Shown in pieces: positions 40,420 through 48,449 of a stretch of 64,000 nucleotides of DNA. The position numbers were made by a program, and so were the translations under genes. The notes beneath the pieces are model-generated. The model was not told the origin of the DNA. It worked only from the letters and a program-made list of their open reading frames with translations, and did no database searches. Source of the DNA: Dyella acidiphila (GTDB lineage: Bacteria > Pseudomonadota > Gammaproteobacteria > Xanthomonadales > Rhodanobacteraceae); contig NZ_JACZZA010000012.1 of NCBI RefSeq assembly GCF_014863405.1, positions 124,001 to 188,000 of the forward strand. The letters are read 5' to 3'. The first letter of the stretch is position 1. The number at the start of each line of letters is the position of its first letter.

Positions 40420-41853
40420 TCAGCGCAGCAATTGGGGATGCTGGCGCTGCACGTCCACGATCAGTTCGCCGAACAGGGTATTGGCCCAGGCGAACCAGCT
40501 GCGTGTGAAATGGTTGGGGTCGTCCTGGTCGAAGCTCTCATGCATGAAGCCGCTGCCGGCGTCGGTGTCGCGCAGCCAGGTCAGGCATTGGCGGATCTGG
40601 GCCGGGTCGGTACTGGTTTGCGCGTACATCATGATCGACATCGGCCAGATCATGCGCAGGCCTTCATGCGGGCCGCCGATGCCTTCGCCGGCGCGGCCGC
40701 GGAAGAAATACGGATTGCGCGTGCTCCAGACCCGCTTGCGAGTGTTCTGGTACAACGGGTCGTTGCGCTCGCAGCAGCCCAGGTACGGCAAGCCGAGCAG
40801 GCTGGGCACGTTGGCATCGTCCATGAACAGCTGATTGCCGATGCCGTCGATCTCATACGCCCAGAATTCCTGGCCGTCTGCATCGTGCATGCGGCCGTCC
40901 TTGTGCACGGCCTGCTCCACCTCCTTGGCAAGCGCCTCGCACTGTGCGGCGAAGTCGTGGTCGTGGTGGATGGCGCGGCTCATCTGCGCCAGCTGGCGCA
41001 GGCTCAGCACGGCAAACAGGTTGGCGGGCACGAACAGCGGATAGATGCAGGCGTCGTCCGAGGGCCGGAACATGGAATGGATCATGCCGTTCGGGCGGGT
41101 GGGATTGCCGTAGCCGCCCAGCATCTGCGATTCGGTGGGAATCTCCGACATGCGCTGGAAGTGATACGGCCCGTGATCGTGCTTGCGCTGCTGTTCGCGG
41201 AAGGTTTTCAGCACCAGCTGCATGGCGCTGCGCCAGTCGTCATCGAAGGGGCGCGTATCGCCGGTGGCCTGCCAATAGCCATGCGCCAGGCGGATCGGAT
41301 AGCACAGCGAATCCACTTCCCATTTGCGCTCGCCCACGCCCGGCTTCATGTCGGTGTGATCGTGCCGCGACCAGTCCAGCGGCTGCGCATGCGGGTCGGG
41401 CATGAAGGCGTTGGCGTAGGGATCGATGCGAATGCAGCGCGCCTGTCGCTGGATCAAGCCGTGGAACAGCCGTTGCAGTGCAGGGTCGTCTTTCGCCAGC
41501 GGAATGTATGGCACCACCTGGGCGGAAGAGTCGCGCATCCACATCGCATCGATGTCGCCGGTGATGACGAAGGTATCCGGCTTGCCGTCGAGGGTGCCGA
41601 GTTCGACGGTGGTGTCGAGGGTGTTCGGGTAGCAGTTCTCGAACATCCAGGCGAGCTTGGGATCGGCGATAGCGGCCTTGACGCTGGCCAGCTGGCGTTC
41701 GACCGCCTGGCTGGTGAACTTCCGCTTGGCCAGGGGCGGCCGCTTGCTGACGTAAGTGGATGCGCTCTGCGCGCGTGACACGCGCGCATTGCCGAATAAG
41801 CCGGCGCTGGCGGTGAGTCCGGACCACTTCAGGAATTCGCGTCGGGTCGGCAT
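40420..41853 (-). CDS. GH125 exo-alpha-1,6-mannosidase, Tat-exported
   Basis: A 477-residue enzyme with a Tat leader (TRREFLKWSGLTASAGLFGN). GH125 (DUF1237) blocks are present: FVITGDIDAMWMRDSSAQVV, ERKWEVDSLCYPIRLAHGYW, QMLGGYGNPTRPNGMIHSMF and FTRSWFAWANTLFGELI. The family removes alpha-1,6-linked mannose, complementing GH92, which removes alpha-1,2 links. It lies between the GH2 beta-mannosidase gene upstream and the sulfotransferase gene downstream on the same strand, with a repetitive element in the gap to GH2. The three glycosidases would act in sequence on high-mannose N-glycan or fungal mannoprotein. Confidence 0.93.
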   Translation of the reverse strand: MPTRREFLKWSGLTASAGLFGNARVSRAQSASTYVSKRPPLAKRKFTSQAVERQLASVKAAIADPKLAWMFENCYPNTLDTTVELGTLDGKPDTFVITGDIDAMWMRDSSAQVVPYIPLAKDDPALQRLFHGLIQRQARCIRIDPYANAFMPDPHAQPLDWSRHDHTDMKPGVGERKWEVDSLCYPIRLAHGYWQATGDTRPFDDDWRSAMQLVLKTFREQQRKHDHGPYHFQRMSEIPTESQMLGGYGNPTRPNGMIHSMFRPSDDACIYPLFVPANLFAVLSLRQLAQMSRAIHHDHDFAAQCEALAKEVEQAVHKDGRMHDADGQEFWAYEIDGIGNQLFMDDANVPSLLGLPYLGCCERNDPLYQNTRKRVWSTRNPYFFRGRAGEGIGGPHEGLRMIWPMSIMMYAQTSTDPAQIRQCLTWLRDTDAGSGFMHESFDQDDPNHFTRSWFAWANTLFGELIVDVQRQHPQLLR

Positions 41854-41892
41854 GGGCCATATCTCTTGATAAATGGAAACTTGCGAGATCAG

Positions 41893-42003
41893 CTCCCTCC
41901 CCTACGTGAAGTAGGGGAGGGTTGGGGTGGGGTGAAGCTCCCACACTTGCGGCAAGCTCGGACAACCCCACCCCGGCCCTCCCCTGCCGAGCAGGGGAGG
42001 GAG
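41893..42003. repeat. G/C-rich REPIN/MITE-like element, copy 1
   Basis: Each end is a hairpin (left: CCCCTAC pairing with GTAGGGG; right: CCCCTGC pairing with GCAGGGG), and the inner parts of the ends complement each other (GGGGAGGGTTGGGGTGGGGT against ACCCCACCCCGGCCCTCCCC). It shares CGGCAAGCTCGGACAACCCC with the copy at 61576-61699. It sits between the GH2 and GH125 genes and ends six bases from the GH2 stop codon. Confidence 0.78.
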
Positions 42004-42008
42004 ATGGT

Positions 42009-44672
42009 TTACTGCTTGGCTATCACTTCGGCCAGGTTTTGCACCTGCAACGCATGCTGCAACTGCTGCAGCGTGGCCTTGCTGTGCACGGTCAAGGTGA
42101 TGCTCTGGCCCGGCAGCAGGTCGAAAGCGTTATCCGACAGATCCGCATCCAGCGTACCGAACGATACCCACACATCGCGCGCCAGCTGGTCTGTGCTCAG
42201 CGTCAGGCTGTAGCCATCGCCGCTGGCGTCCAGCTTCGCCTGCACATGCGGCGACGGCAGCTGCAGGTTCTTGGCTTCGTCGAAGAACACCAGGTTCTGC
42301 GATACGACCTGGTCGCCGTCGAGCAGTTCGAACACCGCGAAGCTCGCGTGCGGATCGGCGCCGTTGAGCAGCTGCGCATCGCTGTAGCTGGCGACCTTGC
42401 TGCTGGCCAGCGCCGGTACGCTTGCCGCTTCGTCGTGCGTGCTCAGCGTCTTGCTGGCGAAATCCAGCACACGCATGCGCCAGTGCAGCTCGGCCGGTGT
42501 GGTGCGGTCGGAAACCAGCGACACCGTGGTCTGGCCGTTGTTGCGCAGCGCGGCGATCAGCAGGGGTGCATAGAAACGGCGTGCGTGGAATTGCAGCGCT
42601 TTCCAGCGGCCGTAGTAGTCGACGCTGGCCCAGGACGCCCCCAGCCACACGTCGTTGAGCTGCCAGTACAGCGAGCCCATCGCCTGCGGGCGCGAGGCAC
42701 GCAGGTGTTCGGCGGCCAGCTCGATGCCGTGTGCTTGCATCGCCTGGCTGAGATAGACAAACGAAGCGAAATCCTTCGGCTCGCCATAGCTGCGCGTGAT
42801 GTACAGCAGCAGGCGCTTGTTGCCGTTGCCGCTGTCGTATTTCTGGTGATCGCGCATCACCGGCGATTCAGGCCGCAGGTCGCCCGGCTGGGTAAAGGCG
42901 TGGATGGTGCGCAGATCGGGGAAGGATTGCAGCCCGTATTCGGACTGGAAGCGCGGAGTGACGTTGAGGTATTCCTCCAACGGCTTGGCTTCGCCCGACC
43001 ACACGTTCCAGTAGTGATAGTCGCCGTCGTCAAGCACGTTGGCCGCGCCGTCGTAATCAGTGCTGGGCGTGCTGGCCCAGTACGGCACGCTGGGATCGTA
43101 CTCGGTGACCACATTGCGCAGCACGTTGCCAAACAGATTGACCATGCCGGTGACGATGGCGTCGCGTTCGGCCGGCTTGAGCGCGGCGGCAAAGGTCTGG
43201 CGATCGGACCAGGCTTCCCAGCCCGTCTCCACTTCGTTATTGCCGCACCAGAGCACGATGCTGGCGTGATCGCGCAGGCGCTTCACCTGCTCCACCGCTT
43301 CCTGGCGCGTGTTGGCGACGAAGTCGGCATCGTTGGGCGGAACCGCGCCGCCGAACATGAAGTCTTGCCACACCATCAGACCGAGTTTGTCGGCCATGGC
43401 GTAGAACGAATCGGGCAGGTAATAGCCGCCACCCCAGATGCGCACCATGTTCATATTGGCGTCGCGCGCCGACTGCAGCACCTGCTGCATCTGCGCATCG
43501 CTGGCGCGGGTGGGGAAGCTGTCGAACGGAATCATGTCGGCGCCCTTGGCGAACACCGGGATGCCGTTGACGACGAAGGCGAAGCCCTTGCCCCAGGCAT
43601 CCTTGTCGCGACGCAGCTCGACGCTGCGCAGGCCGACGTCGTGCGCGCTGCTGTAGAGCGCATTGCCATCGGCGCTGAGGCTGGCCTTGAAGGTGTACAT
43701 GTCCTGCGCGCCGTAGCCGGCCGGAAACCAGCGCCGCGGATGCGCGATGCGCAATGGCAGGCTGATGGTCTGGGTGCCGGCGTCGACCGTTACATCCTGT
43801 TCGGTATGCGCTGCGCTCTGCCCATCGGGACCGATGGCGTCGACGCTGACATGCACGGTCTTAGTGCTGTCGGCCTTGATCTCGAACTGCGCGGCTACCT
43901 GTGCGGCGTCGCTGCTGACGAAGTTCTGCTTGACGTGGAAATCGTCCACGCGCATGGCATTCCAGCTGTCCAGGTGCACCGGCTGCCAGATACCTTCAGT
44001 GACGATGCGCGGGCCCCAGTCCCAACCATATTGGTAGGCCGCCTTGCGCACATAGTTGGAAGTCTGCTTGCCCTTGGGTTCGTCGCCGAAGGCCGAATCG
44101 AATTCGCCGGGCAGGGCATACGGTTGTTTCAGCAGCCACGGCAGCAGGCGCGCGATCGGCGAATACAGGCGCACTTCCAGCGTGTTCTTGCCGGCATGCA
44201 GATCCTGTTTTACCGGGATGCGCCAGCGGCGGAACATGTTGTCGGCGCTGCTCAGCTTGTGGCCGTTGAGATAGACGTCGGCGAACGTATCCAGGCCGTC
44301 GAACACCAGCTCGACGTGGTCGCGTTGCAGGGTGGCGGCATCGACATCGAAGCTGGTTTCGTATTGCCAGTTGCTCAGGCCTACCCACTGCACCTTGGCT
44401 TCGTTGTCGCGGTAGTACGGATCGGGCAGCAGCTTGGCGGCAAGCAGGTCGGTCTGCACGGTGCCCGGCACGTTGGCGTCGTGCCATTCCGTGGCGCCAT
44501 GGTGATCCTTGGCGTGGCTGTCGTCGCCGGCCAGGCGGAAGCGCCAGCCGCTGTCCAGCGGCTGGGTGACGGTCTGCGCATGCGCCGTACCCATGCCGAG
44601 CAGCAGGAGGGTGGCGAGGGTCAGCGGACGTAGCGCGGTGCGGGCACCGGTCAACCTGATTCGTTCAAGCAT
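42009..44672 (-). CDS. GH2 beta-mannosidase, secreted
   Basis: An 887-residue enzyme with a signal peptide (LATLLLLGMGTAHAQ). Order: sugar-binding jelly roll (~30-210, LDSGWRF and WQYETSFDVD), immunoglobulin-like domain, then the barrel with acid/base Glu480 in WCGNNEVETGWE and nucleophile Glu578 in FQSEYGLQSF, and C-terminal beta domains. GYDWGPRI-like YQYGWDWGPRIVTEGIWQPV is typical of beta-mannosidases. It should cleave the single beta-1,4-mannose at the N-glycan core or manno-oligosaccharide ends. ATG 44672 was chosen because it begins the signal peptide; the 20 codons upstream are not signal-like. It heads the GH2-GH125-sulfotransferase run. Confidence 0.92.
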   Translation of the reverse strand: MLERIRLTGARTALRPLTLATLLLLGMGTAHAQTVTQPLDSGWRFRLAGDDSHAKDHHGATEWHDANVPGTVQTDLLAAKLLPDPYYRDNEAKVQWVGLSNWQYETSFDVDAATLQRDHVELVFDGLDTFADVYLNGHKLSSADNMFRRWRIPVKQDLHAGKNTLEVRLYSPIARLLPWLLKQPYALPGEFDSAFGDEPKGKQTSNYVRKAAYQYGWDWGPRIVTEGIWQPVHLDSWNAMRVDDFHVKQNFVSSDAAQVAAQFEIKADSTKTVHVSVDAIGPDGQSAAHTEQDVTVDAGTQTISLPLRIAHPRRWFPAGYGAQDMYTFKASLSADGNALYSSAHDVGLRSVELRRDKDAWGKGFAFVVNGIPVFAKGADMIPFDSFPTRASDAQMQQVLQSARDANMNMVRIWGGGYYLPDSFYAMADKLGLMVWQDFMFGGAVPPNDADFVANTRQEAVEQVKRLRDHASIVLWCGNNEVETGWEAWSDRQTFAAALKPAERDAIVTGMVNLFGNVLRNVVTEYDPSVPYWASTPSTDYDGAANVLDDGDYHYWNVWSGEAKPLEEYLNVTPRFQSEYGLQSFPDLRTIHAFTQPGDLRPESPVMRDHQKYDSGNGNKRLLLYITRSYGEPKDFASFVYLSQAMQAHGIELAAEHLRASRPQAMGSLYWQLNDVWLGASWASVDYYGRWKALQFHARRFYAPLLIAALRNNGQTTVSLVSDRTTPAELHWRMRVLDFASKTLSTHDEAASVPALASSKVASYSDAQLLNGADPHASFAVFELLDGDQVVSQNLVFFDEAKNLQLPSPHVQAKLDASGDGYSLTLSTDQLARDVWVSFGTLDADLSDNAFDLLPGQSITLTVHSKATLQQLQHALQVQNLAEVIAKQ

Positions 44673-44752
44673 GCTGCTCAACCGTGTGGAATGGATGGAA
44701 AGCAGATTGCGCCGCCACGGACGTGGCCGCACCCCGTTGGACCGACCTGATT

Positions 44753-44764
44753 TAGATCGATCTA
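44753..44764. promoter_or_regulatory. 12-base palindrome TAGATCGATCTA upstream of GH2
   Basis: A perfect palindrome 81 bases upstream of the GH2 start in the 309-base gap to the divergent dienelactone hydrolase gene. It could be an operator for the mannosidase genes. No other structure apart from the palindrome near 44917 was seen in this gap. Confidence 0.4.
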
Positions 44765-44913
44765 TATCGCACTGACACTAGCAGTTGCAGCGTGGCCCGT
44801 GCATGCCGCACTGCAATAGCGGGCCGCGCGATCAAGGTGGATGGCGATGCGTGTGCTGCGCGACCGCCGCGACCGGGGCGAGCATGGCGGAACGCTGATC
44901 CGGGCTGCCTGGC

Positions 44914-44942
44914 TTGTATATGAGGGTATCCTCATATATCTT
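44914..44942 (+). promoter_or_regulatory. Promoter with palindromic operator for the dienelactone hydrolase gene
   Basis: TATATGAGG (44917-44925) and CCTCATATA (44930-44938) pair perfectly over nine bases around GTAT. A promoter can be drawn through it: TTGTAT (44914-44919), 17-base spacer, TATCTT (44937-44942). The palindrome fills the spacer and touches both hexamers. No regulator gene lies next to it. Confidence 0.55.
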
Positions 44943-44981
44943 GCGGAGATCCCTCACCCCGCATCCTGGAGATCAGGCCTC

Positions 44982-45725
44982 ATGTCCCGTATCGACGCAA
45001 GCATCAAGACCCGCGACGGCAATTGTCCGGCATCGCTGTTCACCCCGGCCAAGGGCGAGGGTCCGTGGCCCGGCGTGATTTTCTACATCGACGCCGTCGG
45101 CATCCGTCCGGCCATGCAGGAGATGGCGCAGCGTCTGGCCGATAATGGTTATGCCGTGCTGCTGCCGGACGTGTTCTATCGCAACGGACCGATCGAGGTG
45201 ATGGATCCGGCCACGGCCTTCGGCGATCCGGCCAAGAAGGAATTCATCATGAAGCTCGTCGGCAGCCTCGACCGCGACCGCACCGTATCCGATGCCGAAG
45301 CCTTTATCGGCTTCCTCGCCGCGCGTCCGGAAGTGAAGGGCGACCGGTTCGGTGTGACCGGCTATTGCATGGGCGGCAAGCTGGCCGTGACGGCGGCTGG
45401 GGCGTATCCGACCCGTTTCGCCGCGATCGGCTCGTTCCATGCCGGCGGCCTGGTCACCGATCAGCCGGACAGCCCGCACCGCTTCCTCCAAGGCATCACC
45501 GGCCATGTGTATGTAGGCGGCGCCGACAACGATTCGCACTTCACCGCCGAGCAGAAAACGCAGCTCGAAGCCGCATTGACCGAAGCCAAGGTGCCGCATC
45601 AGGTGGAGCTCTATGCCGGCTCGATGCATGGCTATGCGGTGCCCGATCACCCGGCCTTCAACGCCCAGGGTGCGGAGCGGCATTGGCAGGCACTGACCAA
45701 GCTGCTGGCCGAAACCCTGGCTTGA
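44982..45725 (+). CDS. Dienelactone hydrolase family protein
   Basis: A 247-residue alpha/beta hydrolase with the DLH triad: Cys129 in GVTGYCMGGKLA, Asp in GGADNDSHF and His in GSMHGYAVPD. DLH opens the dienelactone ring in chlorocatechol or protoanemonin breakdown, though most genomic copies have broader or unknown esters as substrates. I chose ATG 44982 with GGAG upstream; the earlier in-frame ATG at 44841 would translate through the promoter palindrome. It is divergent from the GH2 gene and has its own operator-like palindrome. Confidence 0.88.
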   Translation: MSRIDASIKTRDGNCPASLFTPAKGEGPWPGVIFYIDAVGIRPAMQEMAQRLADNGYAVLLPDVFYRNGPIEVMDPATAFGDPAKKEFIMKLVGSLDRDRTVSDAEAFIGFLAARPEVKGDRFGVTGYCMGGKLAVTAAGAYPTRFAAIGSFHAGGLVTDQPDSPHRFLQGITGHVYVGGADNDSHFTAEQKTQLEAALTEAKVPHQVELYAGSMHGYAVPDHPAFNAQGAERHWQALTKLLAETLA

Positions 45726-45827
45726 GCCCAGCCTAACCGCGTCTAAATCGCAGCTGGCGCGGTCACCGGTATTTCAGCCGGGCCGGCAGACGATGGCCTT
45801 CCCTTCCTGAGCAGATCAGAGAGTTCT

Positions 45828-46211
45828 ATGAAGATCATCGCAAATGCTGGCCTGGCTATCGCCGCGGCGCTGCTGCTGGCGGCGTGCGTACCGGTGGAGC
45901 CCGAAGCGCAAGTGGGCGTGGCGGTAGGAGCGCCGCCGGATTGTCCGTACGGCTATTACGACTACGCGCCCTACAGCTGCGCGCCCTACGGTTATTACGG
46001 ACCGGAATGGTTCGCCGGCGGCGTGTTTATCGGCGTCGGTCCCTGGTACCGCGGACCGTCGCGTTTCCGCGGCTATGTCGACAATCGCTACGACGTGCGC
46101 AGTGGCTACCGCGGACCGATGCCGGCACGCGGCGAGCATGCGGTACAACACCCCGGCTATCACTTCCGCGGCAATGAATGGCGCGACGGGCGTGGCAATA
46201 TCCTGCACTGA
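45828..46211 (+). CDS. Small Tyr/Gly/Pro-rich lipoprotein
   Basis: A 127-residue protein with lipobox LLAAC (Cys20). The mature part is rich in Tyr, Gly and Pro (CPYGYYDYAPYSCAPYGYYG) with a Cys pair, then Arg-rich (RGPSRFRGYVDNRYDVRSGY). Val at +2 after the lipid Cys predicts outer-membrane location. Similar low-complexity lipoproteins occur in Xanthomonadales without known function. A terminator follows 22 bases after the stop, so it is probably monocistronic. Confidence 0.8.
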   Translation: MKIIANAGLAIAAALLLAACVPVEPEAQVGVAVGAPPDCPYGYYDYAPYSCAPYGYYGPEWFAGGVFIGVGPWYRGPSRFRGYVDNRYDVRSGYRGPMPARGEHAVQHPGYHFRGNEWRDGRGNILH

Positions 46212-46233
46212 CCATCCTCACCGCCATGCGGCC

Positions 46234-46261
46234 AAGGCCTGCGCAAAAGCGCAGGCCTTTT
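46234..46261 (+). terminator. Terminator of the small lipoprotein gene
   Basis: AAGGCCTGCGC (46234-46244) and GCGCAGGCCTT (46249-46259) pair perfectly around AAAA, and T residues follow on the plus strand (CCTTTTCATTT). The convergent DUF1737 gene ends 15 bases further on. Confidence 0.88.
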
Positions 46262-46276
46262 CATTTGTACTGGCGA

Positions 46277-46468
46277 TCAGCGCAGCGTGTCTGGCCAGAG
46301 CATCGCCTGCGCCACTACCACGTGCTCACCGTTGAAGGTCGCCGCCGGCGAACCGTAGAGCTGATAACCCAGCGCCAGCGCTTCGGAAACGCGGTGGCAG
46401 AAACTGGCGTCGTCCTTGCCGGTGAGCAGGCGATAGCGGGGCAGGCCATCCGGGGGAAGCTTCGACAT
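46277..46468 (-). CDS. DUF1737 family small protein
   Basis: A 63-residue protein matching the DUF1737 pattern: PRYRLLTGKDDASFCHRVSE followed by ALALGYQLYGSPAATFNGEH. The family is small, widespread in Proteobacteria and of unknown function. ATG 46468 is favoured over 46474 because an AGGA site is seven bases upstream of it. It is followed upstream by the TetR gene on the same strand (47-base gap), so the two may be co-transcribed. Confidence 0.85.
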   Translation of the reverse strand: MSKLPPDGLPRYRLLTGKDDASFCHRVSEALALGYQLYGSPAATFNGEHVVVAQAMLWPDTLR

Positions 46469-46515
46469 GGACATATCCTGATCGGGAGTGAAGCGCTAAA
46501 TGATGAGCGCGCAGC

Positions 46516-47133
46516 TTACGCAGCGTAGTGCGCCAGAAACATGTCCACCGCCGACTCGGCCACCTGCTTCTGCATGGCGGCGTCCAGCGGCGGCTGGTCG
46601 AGCGTGATCTGCGGCCAGAACGCGAAGCCCTTGATCAGGCCCTGCAGCTGGTGCGAGGCAAACACCGGATCCTGCAGCTTCAAACGGCCGGCAGCCGCCG
46701 CCGCGCGGATCCACACGGTAAGACCTTCTTCGCGCTCACTCATGCGCGCCACCATGTCGCGTGCACGTTCGGGCGAATGGATGCCAGCGGCGAGCGCCAC
46801 CCGGGCCAGCGAGACGAAGGCCTCGTCATTGAGCAGGCGGAATTTCTGCGCAATCAGGTCCAGCAACTGGTCGCGCAGCGGGCGATCGGCGCGGTAGGCG
46901 AGTTCTTCGTTGCCGGCGATGGTTTCCCACAGCTGATGCAGGATTTCGGCGAACAGCACTTCCTTGCTGGGGAAATGGTTGTAGACCGTGCGCTTGGAGG
47001 CGCCGGCGCGTGCGGCGATGCGATCCATGCTGGTGGCTTCGTAGCCACTGGCGCGGAATTCATCGATGGCGGCGGCAATGATCGCCTGGCGCTTGCGGTC
47101 GGTCAGGCGGGTGGGGCTTGGAAAATCGGACAT
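46516..47133 (-). CDS. TetR/AcrR family regulator
   Basis: A 205-residue regulator with a canonical HTH (TSMDRIAARAGASKRTVYNH) and a C-terminal domain of the AcrR-like class (REEGLTVWIRAAAAAGRLKL, HQLQGLIKGFAFWPQI). It is divergent from a metallo-beta-lactamase-fold gene with 98 bases between the start codons, which contain a perfect 15-base palindrome. In enterobacteria a TetR repressor (RamR) similarly faces romA, an MBL-fold gene; the parallel is in arrangement only. Confidence 0.9.
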   Translation of the reverse strand: MSDFPSPTRLTDRKRQAIIAAAIDEFRASGYEATSMDRIAARAGASKRTVYNHFPSKEVLFAEILHQLWETIAGNEELAYRADRPLRDQLLDLIAQKFRLLNDEAFVSLARVALAAGIHSPERARDMVARMSEREEGLTVWIRAAAAAGRLKLQDPVFASHQLQGLIKGFAFWPQITLDQPPLDAAMQKQVAESAVDMFLAHYAA

Positions 47134-47175
47134 GGCGACCATTTTACACCGAAGGGTTTACTTTTTCGAAAAGAA

Positions 47176-47190
47176 ACTACACTGTGTAGT
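47176..47190. promoter_or_regulatory. Palindrome ACTACAC-T-GTGTAGT, likely TetR operator
   Basis: A perfect odd-length palindrome 43 bases from the TetR start and 42 bases from the MBL-fold start, in their divergent gap. CTTTTTCGAAAAG (47161-47173) next to it is also nearly self-complementary. Confidence 0.6.
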
Positions 47191-47231
47191 GCACTTATCG
47201 GACCACCCTGGCCCGAGCCCCGGAGACCGCC

Positions 47232-48290
47232 ATGTCCGCCCCTGCCCAGACCGACAAATACCAGGCTTCCCCGCAGCGCCGCGGCGACCGCTTCCATAAC
47301 CCGGCCCCGCGCCCGTCCCAGGGCCTGGGCAAGACGTTGCGCCTGATCTGGAACCTGTTGCTGCACAAGCCCGCCGACACCATTCCGTCTGCACCGATCC
47401 CCGTGCAGGCGCTGACTCGCGCGCAGCTGGATGCGGCGCCCGATCGCAGCTTGTTCCGGCTGGGCCACTCCACCATGCTGCTCAAGCTGCGCGGCGCCTA
47501 CTGGCTGACCGATCCGGTGTTTTCGGAACGCGCCTCGCCGTTCCAGTGGATGGGGCCCAAGCGCTTCCACCAGCCGCCGATGGCGTTGCGCGACTTGCCG
47601 CCGATCCGCGGCGTAATCCTGTCGCACGATCATTACGACCATCTCGACCGCCATGCCATTGCGCATCTGTCCGGCATTACGGATGTATTCCTGACCCCGT
47701 TGGGCGTCGGCGACCGCCTGATCGAATGGGGCGTGGATGCGGCCAAGGTGCGCCAGCTCGACTGGTGGCAGCACACCGAGGTCGACGGCATGCGCTTTAC
47801 CGCCACGCCGGCCCAGCACTTTTCCGGCCGCACGCCGTTCGACGGCAACCGTACGCTGTGGGCCTCCTGGGTGATTGCCGACGACAAGCTGCGCGTGTTC
47901 TTCAGCGGCGACACCGGCTACTTCGATGGCTTCAAGACCATCGGCGAACGGCTGGGACCGTTCGACATCACCTTGCTGGAAACCGGCGCCTACGACGCGC
48001 AGTGGCCATATGTGCACATGCAGCCGGAGCAGACCGTGCAGGCGCATCTGGACCTGGGCGGCCGCTGGCTGATGCCGATCCACAACGGCACCTTCGATCT
48101 GGCCATGCATGCCTGGCAGGAGCCGTTCGAACGAGTGCTCAGCCTGGCGGCCCTGCATGACATCCCGCTGGCCACGCCGCGCATGGGCGAGCGCCTGAAT
48201 CTTGCCGCGCCGCAGGCGGGCGAGCGCTGGTGGCGTAAAGCGGACGCATTGCGGCAGGCCAGCTGGGAAAGCGCGCTGTCGCTGAAATAG
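47232..48290 (+). CDS. MBL-fold hydrolase, NAPE-PLD/RomA-like
   Basis: A 352-residue metallo-beta-lactamase-fold protein. The metal site HxHxDH appears as SHDHYDHLD, later ligands in PAQHFSGRTPF, FFSGDTGYFDGF and MPIHNGTFDL. The layout (GHSTMLLKLRGAYWLTDPVF near residue 78) fits the NAPE-PLD/RomA/UlaG-like branch, which acts on phosphodiesters or lactones rather than beta-lactams. A hydrophobic patch near residues 36-46 might associate with membranes. It is probably repressed by the divergent TetR. A stem (48297-48319) follows the stop, without a T-run. Confidence 0.87.
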   Translation: MSAPAQTDKYQASPQRRGDRFHNPAPRPSQGLGKTLRLIWNLLLHKPADTIPSAPIPVQALTRAQLDAAPDRSLFRLGHSTMLLKLRGAYWLTDPVFSERASPFQWMGPKRFHQPPMALRDLPPIRGVILSHDHYDHLDRHAIAHLSGITDVFLTPLGVGDRLIEWGVDAAKVRQLDWWQHTEVDGMRFTATPAQHFSGRTPFDGNRTLWASWVIADDKLRVFFSGDTGYFDGFKTIGERLGPFDITLLETGAYDAQWPYVHMQPEQTVQAHLDLGGRWLMPIHNGTFDLAMHAWQEPFERVLSLAALHDIPLATPRMGERLNLAAPQAGERWWRKADALRQASWESALSLK

Positions 48291-48449
48291 GCGTAGGGAA
48301 CCGGCATGGCGCCGGTTCCGGCCCTGCGCTATCAATAACCTGGACGCCCAAGCTGCCGAGCCACTGAGGCTTGGCAGGGGTCTTGCTTTGCTGAGGCGGG
48401 GGAACCTGCGGGTTCCGCGATCGCAACGTCAGGGGTTCAGGGATCTCGT

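Noticed and set aside
41922-44633. A 903-codon open frame antisense to the GH2 beta-mannosidase
   Set aside because: It is the GC-driven mirror of the real gene: low-complexity Arg/Ala/Gln/His-rich translation, no ribosome site and no domain, while the opposite strand encodes a full GH2 enzyme with catalytic residues.
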